NCBI GenBank assembly: GCA_025667525.1
Contig: CM046882.1
Location: forward strand, 551,006,630 to 551,070,629
Direction: 5' to 3'
DNA: 64,000 nucleotides
Source of the DNA: Glebionis coronaria
Taxonomy: Eukaryota > Streptophyta > Magnoliopsida > Asterales > Asteraceae
Positions 10,139-21,336 of the stretch are shown here, piece after piece. The stretch's first letter is position 1. Every line of letters begins with the position of its first letter. A program made the translations under genes and the position numbers. The notes beneath the pieces were generated by a model. That model was not told where the DNA came from, made no database searches, and saw nothing but the letters and a program-made list of their open reading frames with translations.

Positions 10139-10933
10139 ATGGGGGATCTAATACCTCAAGAATACCCTAATCAATATGGTGACGAAGGTACATTCACATG
10201 CGAGATCTGCTATGAACTCGTATCACTGCCCAACGAAAGATTCATTAATAGCAACCGATGCGTCCACTCGTTTTGCACGGCTTGTATAATCAAATACATC
10301 CAAGCCAAGCTCGAAGACAATGTGTCTCACATCAGATGCCCACATGAATCTTGCAATCACTCTCTTGAACCCTTGTCATGCCAAACAAAAATTTCACACA
10401 AACTCTTCAACAGATGGTGTGATGCACTATGTCAGTCGACGGTGTTAGGGTTTGATTTGGTTTACTGCCCGAACAACGAGTGTTCTGAATTGATTATGAA
10501 CGAGTTTAGTGATGGTGATGTGTCCGTCTTGCTTGAAACCTTTCTGTTATCAATGTAAGGCTCCATGGCACGAAGGCTATACATGCGAAGAGACGAGGGA
10601 TGGAAACAATGTGGATTTTGAAGTTGTATGCAAGAAGAATGGGTGGAATTGGAAGAGGTGTCCCAAGTGTAGGTATTATATTCAGTTTATCGGTGGCTGT
10701 CATATCATGGATTGTAGGTTTGTTCCACTCCATTCTACTTGTATAAAGTTTTTTTTAAACAAAATGTAGTGTTCGTTTTTAATTAACGTTGTTGCAGATG
10801 CGGGGCCAAATTTTGCTACTATTGCGGAAAAGAAGTACCATTTTGGCGTCGGTTCGAGTTTATCTATATGTGTTGCAGAACCAAAGACAATCTTTATGAT
10901 TTGGATCTTTCGTATGAGAGAGAAAAGATCTAA
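10139..10933 (+). pseudogene. RBR-type (RING-IBR-RING) E3 ubiquitin ligase, copy 1, frameshifted
   Basis: The family transfers ubiquitin through a RING2 cysteine thioester. The first frame (10139 to about 10518) holds RING1, starting CEICYELVSLPNERF with the Cys/His pattern C-x2-C..CVHSFC..C, and ends in NECSELIMNEFSDGD. Compared with copy 2 (58033-58613) about 14 bp are missing near 10519, which shifts the frame. The next frame (from about 10509) gives the IBR (CPSCLKPFCYQCKAPWHEGYTC) and the start of RING2 (CPKCRYYIQFIGGCHIMDC), including the catalytic Cys of GGC. A good intron runs 10718-10797. The second exon ends RING2 with CGAKFCYYCGKE and stops at 10931-10933. At about 235 codons it is short for the family, with one domain set and little else. 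Translation as it stands would stop after 139 residues. Confidence 0.88.
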
Positions 10934-11527
10934 ACAAACCATAAGTCAAATCCTGAATTTTTCTCGATAGGCATATGGTTAATATCATTACTTCTGCTTG
11001 TGAGTTGTTATTGTTACCATACTAGATTGTGCTTTTCTTCTTTTTATCTTTTTTTTTTTCAATTCACATATGCCTCTGCCATATTTTTTTATTCCAATGG
11101 AACTACAATGTGTGACGATTGTCAGCTTTATTTTGAAGTCGGGTTTCGACCAAAAATGTCTTTTTAAGGACTAGTTGTAATGGACGTGATTTTTTTCTGT
11201 GGGTGATGATGGATTTGCATTAGTTTACGCCAACTATTAGTTTTCTTTTAATAGAGTCGCATTTTTTAAAGCCAACTATTACTCACTATATAACCTAGCC
11301 ACAAGTGTTTTTTTTTTCTTATGTTAATGATCAATGCGTCTTAAATTAAGCCTGAGATACAGGTGATGTGTATATGGAAAAAGGGGGTGTTTTGAATATA
11401 AAACATGAAGTTGATTAAGACGTTGACGTTTTATACCATTGTTTAAGTTTACAAGGAAAGCACAGGTTGACTATGTTTTTATTAAGACGTAGGGAATTAA
11501 AACAACATAACAAGATAAAATTAACAG
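10934..11527. other. 3' flank of the RBR pseudogene, no gene
   Basis: AT-rich. At 11139-11167 GTCGGGTTTCGACCAAAAATG resembles the inner part of the MULE terminal repeat found at 11.5-12.7 kb, so a fragment of a related element may lie here. Confidence 0.4.
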
Positions 11528-11536
11528 ATAATTTTA

Positions 11537-12749
11537 GGGGAAATGCTGAATTTATGAACTTATTTGTTCAAATTAACGTAAAATATTTTTTTTATTCCGG
11601 ATATACGCAACATAATTTCAAATACTTACTAATCTACGCAATATTGACCAAAACGTGACTTGTTTGACCAGTTACCACTTAGAAAAGTTACATTTTGGTC
11701 ATTTGGTGTGCGTGGACTTCCACCGTTATTCCTTTGACATTTTTTTCATTAGAAAACTTAATAATGATACCTTGACTTTAATACACGTATTTTTATATAC
11801 GTTTTTATACACACTTTTTAAACGTGTTATTATATACACGTTTTATACGCGAAAAATTCTGAACATTGACAGACGATTTCAACGTCAAAACTTAACCCGT
11901 AAACTTCGAAAAACTCACGTTTAGTCAATGTATACGTTCTTTACAACTTTCATGTTTTATGTTTTTCATGGAAAAGACATTTATTTGGTCGAAACCCCGA
12001 TTTAAATATATGACAGCAATACCAGTCTTTTTCACAGTTTTTTTAGATACGTAATGGAATCGATCTGGTGTACTTATTAAATTTTCCATTTTTATCATAC
12101 TACTATTTTTATAAGGTTTACACTTTGTTTTATGATATTTTACGTATAGAATGTCTATATTTAGTCATTGATAGGTTTAGAGACTTCAAAGTAAGTATTT
12201 AGCACTAACCGAGACCGTCAAAATTCTGATTTACTTAATTACCGAAAATACTAGTATTGTTATCATAGTTTTGAATCGGGGTTTCGACCATCTAGATATC
12301 TCTTTCATGAAAAACATAAAACATGAAAGTTGTAGAGAACGTATACATTGACTTAACGTGAGTTTTTCGGAGTTTACGGGTTAAGTTTTGACGTTGAAAT
12401 CTTCTGTCAAAGTTCAGAATTTTTCGCGTATAAAACGTGTATATAATAACACGTTTAAAAAGTGTGTATAAAAACGTGTATAAAAATACGTGTCTTAAAG
12501 TCAAGGTATCATTGCTAAGTTTTCTAATGAAAAAAAATGTCAAAGGACTAACGGTGAAAGTCCACGCAGACCAAAGGACCGAACTGTAACTTTTCTAAGT
12601 GGTAACTGGTCAAACAAGTCATATTTTGGTCAATATTGCGTATATTAGTAAGTATTTGAAATTATGTTGCGTATATCCAGAATAAAAAAAGTATCTTGCG
12701 TAAATTAGTTAATTTAAACAAATAAGTTACATAAATTCAGCTTTTCCCC
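11537..12749. mobile_element. Non-autonomous MULE with long terminal inverted repeats
   Basis: A 1213 bp element bounded by GGGGAAA at the left and TTTTCCCC at the right. Immediately outside both ends stands the same 9 bp, ATAATTTTA (11528-11536 and 12750-12758). A 9 bp target duplication with long TIRs is the signature of Mutator-like elements. The TIRs are about 490-500 bp each (11537 to about 12030, and about 12252 to 12749) with many small differences, leaving about 220 bp of unique centre. There is no transposase. The two similar peptides readable in the arms (11655-11924 plus, 12292-12543 minus) are the same TIR sequence read from each end. Confidence 0.92.
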
Positions 12750-12758
12750 ATAATTTTA

Positions 12759-13495
12759 ACTTTCAACTAGTAGACATGATTAATTACACGGATGGTATAG
12801 TCTAAGACAAGGTTTGGCATTCTAATGACCCGATAATTCAATCGAGTTTACCTAATGGTCGATCCCGTAACCCGATGACTCGACCAGGTTCATTCGATAA
12901 TCGAACCCGTGACCGAATAATGTTGTATGGAAAAATCAATGTGGAAATCCGTATTTGAAATTGTTGAAATTTTTTAATTTTTCAACAATTTACATACACC
13001 ATTTAGAATGTACTAGACGCATACCCACGTATATCTGCGAAAATTGCCCAACGACAAATAATTAACGATATGATAATTGACATATTGGATAATCGGTAAC
13101 CTAGTGACTCGACCGGGTTAACCCGATGGTCGAATCAGTGAACTGGTGGCTCGATTGGGTTAACCTAGTGGTCAAACCCGTGCACCAGTGACTCGACCGA
13201 GTTGGTCTGATGGTCGAACTCGTGACCCGATGTTCGATTCCGTGACCTGGTGACACGATCGTGTTGATTCGGTAGTCGAACACATGACCCGATGACTTGA
13301 CCAGGTTGACCCAGTGGCCGAACTCGTGTCCACGTGACTCGGTCAATTGACCCGGTGGTCGATACCTGACTTGGTGACTCAAACGGGTTGCTCCGGTGGT
13401 CAGAACCGTGACCCGATAAAGTTGTGTGGAAAAATCAATGTTGGAATCAGCATTTGAAAATGTTGAAAGTTCATATACTAGGTGAGTATAGACAC
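12759..13495. repeat. Minisatellite-like GTGACTCGACC/GGGTTAACCCG array
   Basis: Degenerate units of roughly 30-50 bp built on ACCCG(A/T)GACTCGACC-GGGTT-GGTCGAA run from about 12810 to 13420, densest at 13095-13420. The array is punctuated by two copies of a separate segment, at about 12920-12960 and 13418-13465 (TGGAAAAATCAATGT..TTTGAAA.TGTTGAAA). The minus-strand frame at 13101-13382 is just the repeat read through. Confidence 0.75.
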
Positions 13496-13537
13496 ATAGG
13501 GGGGGAAACTTACAACGACATTAACCTTTATATAAAG

Positions 13538-13576
13538 GAGGAGAATCACGCATCCATAGGAGCAGTGATTCTCCTC
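13538..13576. repeat. Perfect 12 bp inverted repeat near the Helitron 5' side
   Basis: GAGGAGAATCAC (13538-13549) and GTGATTCTCCTC (13565-13576) are perfect reverse complements around a 15 nt loop. It could be a Helitron subterminal structure or belong to flanking DNA. Confidence 0.7.
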
Positions 13577-13699
13577 ACAAACCGCTTTTTATAATACTAT
13601 CCCGCTCTCTCACAACCAAAATTTCCTCTCACAACCATAACACACACTAGCACCTACACCTTTCCGTTATTTGATTTTACGGACCCCGTTATGCATTCA

Positions 13700-14060
13700 T
13701 TGATCCCCGTTGGTTGTTTAGTTGGTGGTTTAATCTGCCCTTTCGCGAAATTGGGGTCCAGTTGTTGGTTTGATTGGTGTTAATTTGGCCTTTCGCCAAT
13801 TAAATAATTGGGGGTTAATTGGATGTTTTCCCCCTCCCATTAATTGCAATTGTCCGATTGTTGGTTTAATTGAGGGTTAATTGGCCTTTCGCCGGGGTTA
13901 ATTGGATGTTTTCCCCCTCCCATTAATTGCAATTGTCCAGTTGTTGGTTTAATTGAGGGTTAATTGGCCTTTCAGCAATTAAATATTAAATAATCGAGGG
14001 TTAATTGGATGTCCATTGCAAGATTGCCCCTTCCCATTAATTGCGATTGTCCGTTGTGTA
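13700..14060. repeat. Tandem repeat, units of about 85 bp
   Basis: Three to four imperfect units containing GGGTTAATTGGATGTTTTCC and CCCATTAATTGCAATTGTCC, then TTGGTTTAATTGAGGGTTAA. It lies upstream of RepHel, in a likely 5' noncoding region of the Helitron. Confidence 0.85.
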
Positions 14061-15132
14061 GTGGCTACAGGAATCGTAGTGGCTACAGAAACCCAATCTT
14101 AACCGTTGCAATTCATCCGTATCGCGATGGTGTCCGTTGATGATGTGCCTCTTGCATCCATATATATACCAGTATCACCACATAGTTGCATCTGGGTTTC
14201 CATTATTTGTGGTGTTGCTACAGTCGCTCTTAGTCTTCTTTTCTTTTCTACTTATCCAGCCTACAAAGGTTTGTAAGATTTAACCTTTTTTTGTTTATTA
14301 GGGTTGTTTTTGTCCTTGGTTAAACCTGTTCTTCGTGATTGATATACACACAAATCTGTGTTTGTTGTGTTTTGTTACTCCATATGCTCCCTTTGTTATT
14401 CCATATGCTTAAACCTGCTTAGATTTATTAGTGTTTTGTAATATAGAAAATGTCAATATTCCATATACTGCCTTACTTATTCCATATGATTAAACCTGCT
14501 TATATTTGTTAATCTTTTGTAATATAGATGTTGTTATGCTTTTTTAGATTTGTTAGTGTTTTGTAATATAGATAATTTCCATATGCTTAAACCTGCTTAT
14601 ATTTGTTAATCTTTTGTAATATAGATGTTGGTATGCTTTTTTAGATTTGTTAGTGTTTTGTAATATAGATAATTTCCATATGCTTAAACCTGCTTATATT
14701 TGTTGATCTTTTGTGATATAGATGTTGGTATGCTTTTATTGACGTGGTTGGGTGAACCTTTCTTTTGCGGTTGCCCTTTATTCGGTTATAGATTGGTCTG
14801 CCTTTGTTGACCTGGTAGGTTAGGCGTATGTGTTTCGTGTTATATTATGATCCCCCATGCGCTTCCATGTTTCTTCATGTTTGGTTAGGTTTGTTGACAT
14901 TTTGGTTTCGACTTCTGTGTTTCGTGATGTTCGGTTCCGTTCCCATTGCCTGTACGCCTGTTAGATTAGGTCTCTTTTTTTTGTCAGCCTCACTGTATGA
15001 CCACATTTCCGATATCATTTTCCATGGCATTTATGAAGCGTGTAGTTTGTGGTCCGTTACATTTTGCTTCATACTCTTTCTCTTTCCCTAGACTGTTTTC
15101 CTTTTTCTTGCCTGCTGTTGACCATAGTCATT
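14061..15132. repeat. RepHel upstream region with tandem repeat of about 96 bp
   Basis: Within 14390-14735 about three units carry TTTGTAATATAGAT, TTCCATATGCTTAAACCTGC and TTATATTTGTTAATCTTTTG. The region also has a TATATATA run (14158-14166), about 970 bp before the chosen RepHel ATG, which could serve as a promoter. The T- and pyrimidine-rich stretch suits a leader intron. No coding sequence I can defend. Confidence 0.6.
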
Positions 15133-15355
15133 ATGTTTGGTCCGTCTTCCCGGCTGGAAATTTGTGTAGTTTGTCGGTTGCGTTCTGTTGCCCGTCCCGT
15201 ACCCGTATGTTACAACTGCTCTGCAATAGATCGAGCAAGTGGTGGTTGGAACCCTAAAATAAGAGGTTTGTGATTTCTCTTTCCCTCACAAATACGTTTA
15301 CCCGGTTATGTGTAACGATGGCTTCCCTGTGTTTTTAACTTTGGTTTTTTTTTAG

Positions 15356-16786
15356 CTGCCTATGCCCAGTTCATTGCCGATAATGACATTTCCCTTCTCC
15401 CGCAGCCAGGCCTGTTGACCGATATAGTGGGTGCTTCTTATGTTACTGGTGCAAACCGAGATCCACAAGGTCAGGGTATCCGCCCTTTTTTAGGTGTGGC
15501 GGCCGAATGTGGCCCCCCTGTTGAAACATTGACCTCACACCCATCACATCCGCCCGTGCCTACTGCAGGTTCGTGCTACATTGGTTATTTGCTTTAATTC
15601 TGTGTGCCTGTGTCGGTGTCGTTACTCACTGTCGTTAATGCAGGAACAACCGGTGGTGTTGGCCAGGCCATGGGGCCTGCCATGTTTGTTTTTGCCGCAA
15701 ACACCGCGCCTGAGTCCTGTTCTCATGCTTCGCCGCTTGGGAAAAGGAAAAGAAACAGTAGTGCGGCCTCTTTATCCTCCCCAGTCCCACCAAGTACACC
15801 GTTCTGCCCCCAGGCTGGTTAATCTTTTTTTTGCCACGTCTCTGGCCACTTAAATAACCGTTTATGCGATGGACGTGTTTGCTAAAATGGACCTACCACG
15901 ACCACCAAGTTTTAATCACCCACTAGGGGGTAACATGAATGTTTCAAATGCTACCAAGGCGAGCCCATCCACACCTCAGGCATCCCCACTTGGGAAAAGG
16001 AAAGCGCCATGTCCTGTGCCACTGCCCACGGTTTCCCCAGGTTTGTGTTAGCCTTATTCTTTAGCGTTCAAGCGTTTGACAGCCCCATGTGCTTATTCTC
16101 TTTGTTAAATACAGGAACAACACCTTTTGCGGTTACCAACCAGCCACACACACCCCCGTCTCAGAAACCACCCTATGAGGAATCATCCAGACCTGCTGCT
16201 AGACGACGGTTATTTTTTGAACCGCCTTCGGATGTCCCCGCGGAACCCCAAGCTGGTCAGTCTTTCTTTCCGCAAGCGCCTTTATTCCACCAGACAGTTA
16301 GGGTATTTGCTTATTTGGGTGATCAAATGTAGGACCACCAGACATGTCAAGACAAAATGACATGAATGCTCACCGTAATTCGCCCGGTTCTAGCACCCAC
16401 GTGCTCCCAGCTCATCCTCCCCAACGGGGAAACAGAACCAGGCCTGGTGGTAGGCGACAGGTTATTTTAACATCGCCCGCGGGTGGAGCTATGACTCCTC
16501 AACCTGGTCAGACTTTCTTTTACCTCATATTACAATTACTTTTTAGGGTTCACACTTTCGGTTGCTGATTACTTTTTAGGGTTCACAGACCTCTCCAACA
16601 ACCAACCAACCACCTCTCATGTGCCAACACGAACGCCCGGTGTAAATACTGCCCACATTCGCTCAACTGATCCTACCACAAGCAATACCACAGTCGTCAG
16701 CGTCAACATTTCCAGATCTGGCCCCTGTGCCCGGCGGCGTTCGATGGTGCCCGCCGTTGGTGCCAGTTCCTCGGCAACCCCTCCAG
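15356..16786 (+). other. Repeated small exons in the RepHel N-terminal region
   Basis: Five to six short exons of 140-215 bp have phase-1 boundaries and begin GAACAAC or GACCACC after the acceptor. Exons at 15642 and 15869 both carry SPLGKRK plus Pro/Ser-rich sequence. Exons at 16115 and 16333 both carry an Arg-rich RR then a hydrophobic LFF/VIL-then-Pro stretch and end in P-x-x-G. This looks like serial exon duplication encoding a disordered, basic, proline-rich N-terminus. The acceptor before 15869 reads TGCGATGG where CAG is expected, so that exon may have lost its splice site. Confidence 0.6.
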
Positions 16787-16869
16787 GTAGTCCTCCGTCT
16801 CTTGGTATTGCTTTGCGTTGTTCCACACTCTTAGTTGTTCCCGGGCTTATTTGTCCATGATACTTTCAG

Positions 16870-18996
16870 GTGTTCTAGTTTATCGAGACCTCGGGGACTG
16901 CACGTACCGCTGTCGTTTCTGTAACGCGCTTTTCTGGCACGACGAACGTCTAAAGGGTACACAGTATAGTAGGGAACCCGAGTATCATTCATGCTGCGGT
17001 GGTGGTAGGATGTTCATTCCACAGCCGCCCCCACCTCCACCAATGACTCAGCAGTTGGTCACAACTAGGCATTTTATGGAGAACATTCGTGTTTACAATC
17101 AAATGTTTGCAATGATGTCGTTCGGTGCTAAGATTCACGAGATCGTCAACCAGTCGGCAGGCCCATATGTCTTTAAAATTTCGGGCCATGTGTACCACCG
17201 TATCGGATCGCTCCTTCCTGAGCAAGGCAAGAGGCCCGAGTTCCTGCAATTGTACATATACGACACGCAAAATGAGGTCCGTAACCGTCTTGCACCTTTT
17301 TGGGGCCATTCGGTGAGTTCTTTGGACCCGGTTATTGTCCAGCATTTTATAGAGGTGTTTGACCAGACAAATGCGTTGGTCCAGTTGTTTAGAACAGCAA
17401 GGGATAAATGTAGGGACGCAGATGTCCCAGAATTCAGCCTCAGACTATACAACGCGGGTGGAGCAAGAGGTTATGAACTTCCGACAGCACGGGACATAGG
17501 CGGGATAGTGTTCCAGAATGGTCGGCAATGCAGGACAGATTATGATGTCATAATTGAATCAAGAGCAGGGCCACTCCAACGTGTTAACAAGCTTCATCGA
17601 ACTTACATGTCTCTGCAGTTCCCGGTTATGTTTGTATTTGGTCAGACTGGTTATGATAAGAATTTGGTGGTGCCTAGACGTGATGGTCGTGGACCAGGGT
17701 CAAAGGTATCAATGAACCGTTACTATAAATACCAACTGCACCAAAGGGCGTGTGATTATGGGCTAATTTTTCAGACAGGCCGCCTGTTCCAACAATATGT
17801 CGTCGCTATTTTCTGTGCTTTGGAACAGGCTAGGTTAGATTGGGTCAGGACTCACCAAAATGACATCCGTTCCGACTACCTTGCTGGGTTGTACGACTCT
17901 TTGAACAGAGGTGACCGAGAAGGGTCGCAATGTGGCCAAGGAATTCTTTTACCAATGTCTTTCACGGGTGGGCCCCGCTACATGTATAGCCACTATCTAG
18001 ACGCGCTCGCATTATGTCGTGCTCTTGGAAACCCACAGCTTTTTTATAACATTCACATGTAATGCCAAGTGGCCTGAGATAGAATGTTTCATGACCCAGT
18101 TTCCCCTATTGTCGACCCTGGATAGACCTGATGCTATGTGCCTGATCTTTGAACAGAAGGTGAAGGAGTATGTCGCCTTTATGAAGGAGTCAAAACTTTT
18201 TGGGTCCGTCACAGGAGGTATGCTTTGGTTATGTGTCTTTACTGTTGCCTTTGTTACGTAGACAATTGATTCCTTACATATGCTTACTATTTGCCGCACA
18301 GTCCTGTACACCATCGAGTTCCAAAAACGTGGACTCCCGTATTGTCACACGCTGCTGTGGTTGCATGAGAAAGATAAGATCCTGGACCCAGCCCAACTGG
18401 ATGCGTTTATTTCCGCGGAGTTACCAGACCCTGATTCTGACCCTCAGACATTTGCAGTTGTCTTAGAGCTAATGCTCCACGGGCCGTGTGGAGCAGCAAA
18501 TATGAATTCCCCCTACATGCAGGATGGTGTGTGCACAAAAAGTTTCCCTAAGAAATACAACGAGCGTACTTTTTTTGATGATGGTGGGTATGTCCATTAT
18601 CGCCACCGAGACAACAGCGTTCGTGTCACAAAAAGAGGCTACGAGCTTGACAACAGTAATGTTGTCCCATATAACAGGAGCCTTTCGCTGATCTTCAACG
18701 CACACATAAATGTAGAGTACTGTGGGTGGAGCATGCTAATCAAGTATCTTTTTAAGTATATATCAAAAGGGCCTGATCGAATATTTGCCAAAGTTACCAG
18801 GCCAGTTGGCGACCCGTCAACCTCAGCACCTCCTCAGCCTAAACCTAGGGATGAAATCCAAGACTATGTTGACGGCCGATACATATGTCCGCACGAAGCT
18901 TGCTGGCGCATATTTGATTTTCCAATACACAGCAGAGAACCCGCTGTACAGATACTTGCCGTTCATTTGGAAAACATGCAAAGGATTAATTCCTGA
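16870..18996 (+). other. RepHel Rep (HUH endonuclease) domain
   Basis: It starts with a zinc-finger-like CTYRCRFCNALFWHDERL and continues with YELPTARDIGGIVF. The Rep motif 1 region FITFTCNAKWPEI is split by the frameshift at about 18050. After the 18218-18301 intron comes EFQKRGLPYCHTLLWL, where the family has H-U-H. Here the first His is Tyr (codon 18340-18342) and the second His is kept (18346-18348). The tyrosine motif KYLFKYISKG is intact (18742-18771). Confidence 0.85.
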
Positions 18997-19604
18997 AAAC
19001 GGGATGACGTGTCCATTATTGTGAATCTGCCTGAAAAGAAGAAAACCACGCTTACTGAATGGTACACCTACAACGCAGCCAATGCTGACGGAAGACATTT
19101 GACGTATTTGAAGTTCCCTACTGAATTTGTGTGGTATGCAGACGCTAAAACCTGGCGCCGGCGGGCAGTTACAACCAAACATTCGTATGGGCGGCTCGAA
19201 TTTGTACATCCTAGCGCTGGTGAGCTCTTCTATTTCCGGATGCTCCTATCTCACCAAAAATGCTGTGAATCTCCAACAGAGGTGGGGACCGTCAACAACA
19301 CCGTTTTCCCAACCTATCGTGCGGCCTGCGACGCATTGGGCCTACTCAGAGACGATCGAGAATGGGATATTGCTCTGGAGGAAACAACTGGGCATGCAAC
19401 TGCATCTGAAACAAGGACCCTTTTGCACAAATGCTATTGTTTTGTGACGTCTCAGACCCACAGAGACTATGGGAAAAACACTGGGAAAGTATGTCTGATG
19501 ACATTGGTTCACGGGTGTCCGCAACCGTAGGTATTCACAATTTTTTGTAAATGATGCTGAATAGAAGGGGTACATTTTATATGACATATTATATATTTTG
19601 ACAG

Positions 19605-21201
19605 ACTATGGTAGAACGTTGTCCGAATACGATCTCCCAGACCCTCCCAGAAGACTTTTGGACCAGCTTAAAAACAAATTGCTAATGGAGTAGAAAAACT
19701 ACAATCGGGCGCAATTGTTTCACGAGACTATGAACGCCCTCCCGAAGCTTAATGTTGCCCAGCGTCGGATTTACGACTCTGTTACTCAAGCATCATTACA
19801 AAATCGACAGGAACTGATATTTGTCTACGGTCACGGTGGAACAGGTAAGACTTTCTTATGGCAAACTATAACGGGTTCGTTGAGGTCACAAGAAAAGATC
19901 GTTCTTACAGTGGCTTCATTTGGCATCGCGTCCTTGCTTCTACCCGCTGGCCGCACAACTCATTCAAGGTTCAAAATACCTCTAGAGTTAACAGAAGAAT
20001 CAGTTTGTCATATTAAAAAAAAACACGCAGCTCGGCCGCCTTTTAATTGATACAAACGTCATAATCTAGGATGAAGCACCCATGAACAACCGTCGTTGTT
20101 TCGAATCGTTCGACCGGTCCCTTAGAGACCTAATGGGTAACCCTGAAACCGTCTTTGGTGGGAAAATAGTCATTCTTTGTGGGGATTTCCGCCAAACTCT
20201 TCCAATTAAGAAAGGTGCTTCCAGACTTGAACTCATAACTCTGTCGGTCTCAACAGTCACCTCTGTGGAAACATTTTAAGATTCTCACGCTTACTGAAAA
20301 CATGAGGCTCACGAGAAATGATCTAACAACCCTCGAAAGGGAAAAAAGCGCTGGAATTTGCACAGTGGCTATTGAAACTTGGGAATGGTGAAATTGGCCA
20401 ACCTGACGAAGAAGAACCCGAAAGTGTTAGCTGGATATCCGTACCTCCTCAATACTGTGTCTCCGGGGACGAGGCTAGCCTGACAGAGCTTATACAGTTC
20501 ATATATGACGAAGAATCTCTCAGACACCCAAGTGCCGCCACTTTCCAGAGTAAGGCGATTGTATGTCCCAAAAATGATACGACAGATGTTATCAACAGCT
20601 GGATCCTGGCGCAGATCCCCGGAGAAGCGACTACATACTTAAGTAACGACACTGCCTACCCACATGGTGGTGATACATCCGAAACAGATATGTTGTACCC
20701 AATAGAGTTCTTGAAAACACATTGAACTTCCCAGGTTTTCCACCACATGAATTACAACTAAAAGTTGGCTGTCCTATAATGTTGTTGAGGAACACTAATC
20801 TGACTGGGGGCCTGTGCAACGGCAAAAGAATGATTGTCACGGCGCTAAAGTCAAAGTTAATAGAGGCTCAGATCATTACTGGGACGTGCGTGGGAGAAAA
20901 AGTATACATCCACAGGATTCCGTTACCTCATCAAGAACCAAATCTTTCGTTCACCTTCAAACGGAAACAATTCCCAGTGAAATTGTGCTACGCTATGACA
21001 ATTAACAAAAGCCAGGGACAATCTCTATCAAAGATAGGTGTTTATCTACCGGAACCCGTGTTTAGCCACAGCCAACTTTATGTTGCCCTCTCGAGGGCCA
21101 CTTCCCCAGACGGGCTGAGAATTCTGATTCAGGAGCAAGAAAATCAGCCCCCGAACACGACAAAAAACATCGTCTACAAAGACTTTTTGCGTAGCATATA
21201 A
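19605..21201 (+). other. RepHel helicase (PIF1-like) domain
   Basis: Walker A GHGGTGKT (about 19832-19855), SFGIASLLLPAGRTTHSRF, Walker B (Trp codon now TAG at 20067) [53 protein letters not shown] and the terminal [13 protein letters not shown]. This order is the full helicase domain. The stop at 21199-21201 follows DFLRSI, a normal end for the family. Confidence 0.9.
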
Positions 21202-21336
21202 AAGAAAACTCACTGGAAACATTCTCAAAATATGTTTTACGGTCCCCCTTTTTCCCCCTGTTGGTACATTATCTTCTGGTTAGGAATAGTACATGGTTTG
21301 CTGTTTGCGTATTTGTAGGTTTTTTTAAAAAACACA

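Larger units (their letters stand above)
15133..21201 (+). pseudogene. Helitron RepHel transposase, multi-exon, heavily decayed
   Basis: The product would be the HUH replication initiator plus PIF1 helicase that moves the Helitron by rolling-circle replication. My model, from splice sites and frames: exons 15133-15265, 15356-15568, 15642-15817, about 15869-16040, 16115-16255, 16333-16506, about 16580-16786, 16870-18217, 18302-19530, 19605-21201. The 15133 ATG is chosen because it opens a cysteine-rich stretch (CVVC..CYNC) that splices in phase into AAYAQFIADNDISLL. The junctions give continuous family sequence. Breaks against family expectation: extra T in a run at about 18050-18055; TGA 18994-18996; lost T at about 19421; TAG 19691-19693; extra A at about 20010-20018; TAG 20067-20069 in Walker B; two indels at about 20250-20262; extra A at about 20345; extra CA at about 20713. 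The protein cannot be made as it stands. Confidence 0.85.

Noticed and set aside
11655..11924. 89-codon frame and its near copy at 12292-12543 on the other strand
   Set aside because: Both are the MULE terminal inverted repeat read inward, not genes.
13101..13382. 93-codon minus-strand frame
   Set aside because: Repetitive peptide caused by the minisatellite.
17135..17452. Minus-strand frames opposite RepHel (also 16989-17345, 18012-18314, 18823-19209)
   Set aside because: Shadow frames of the RepHel exons; no domain features.
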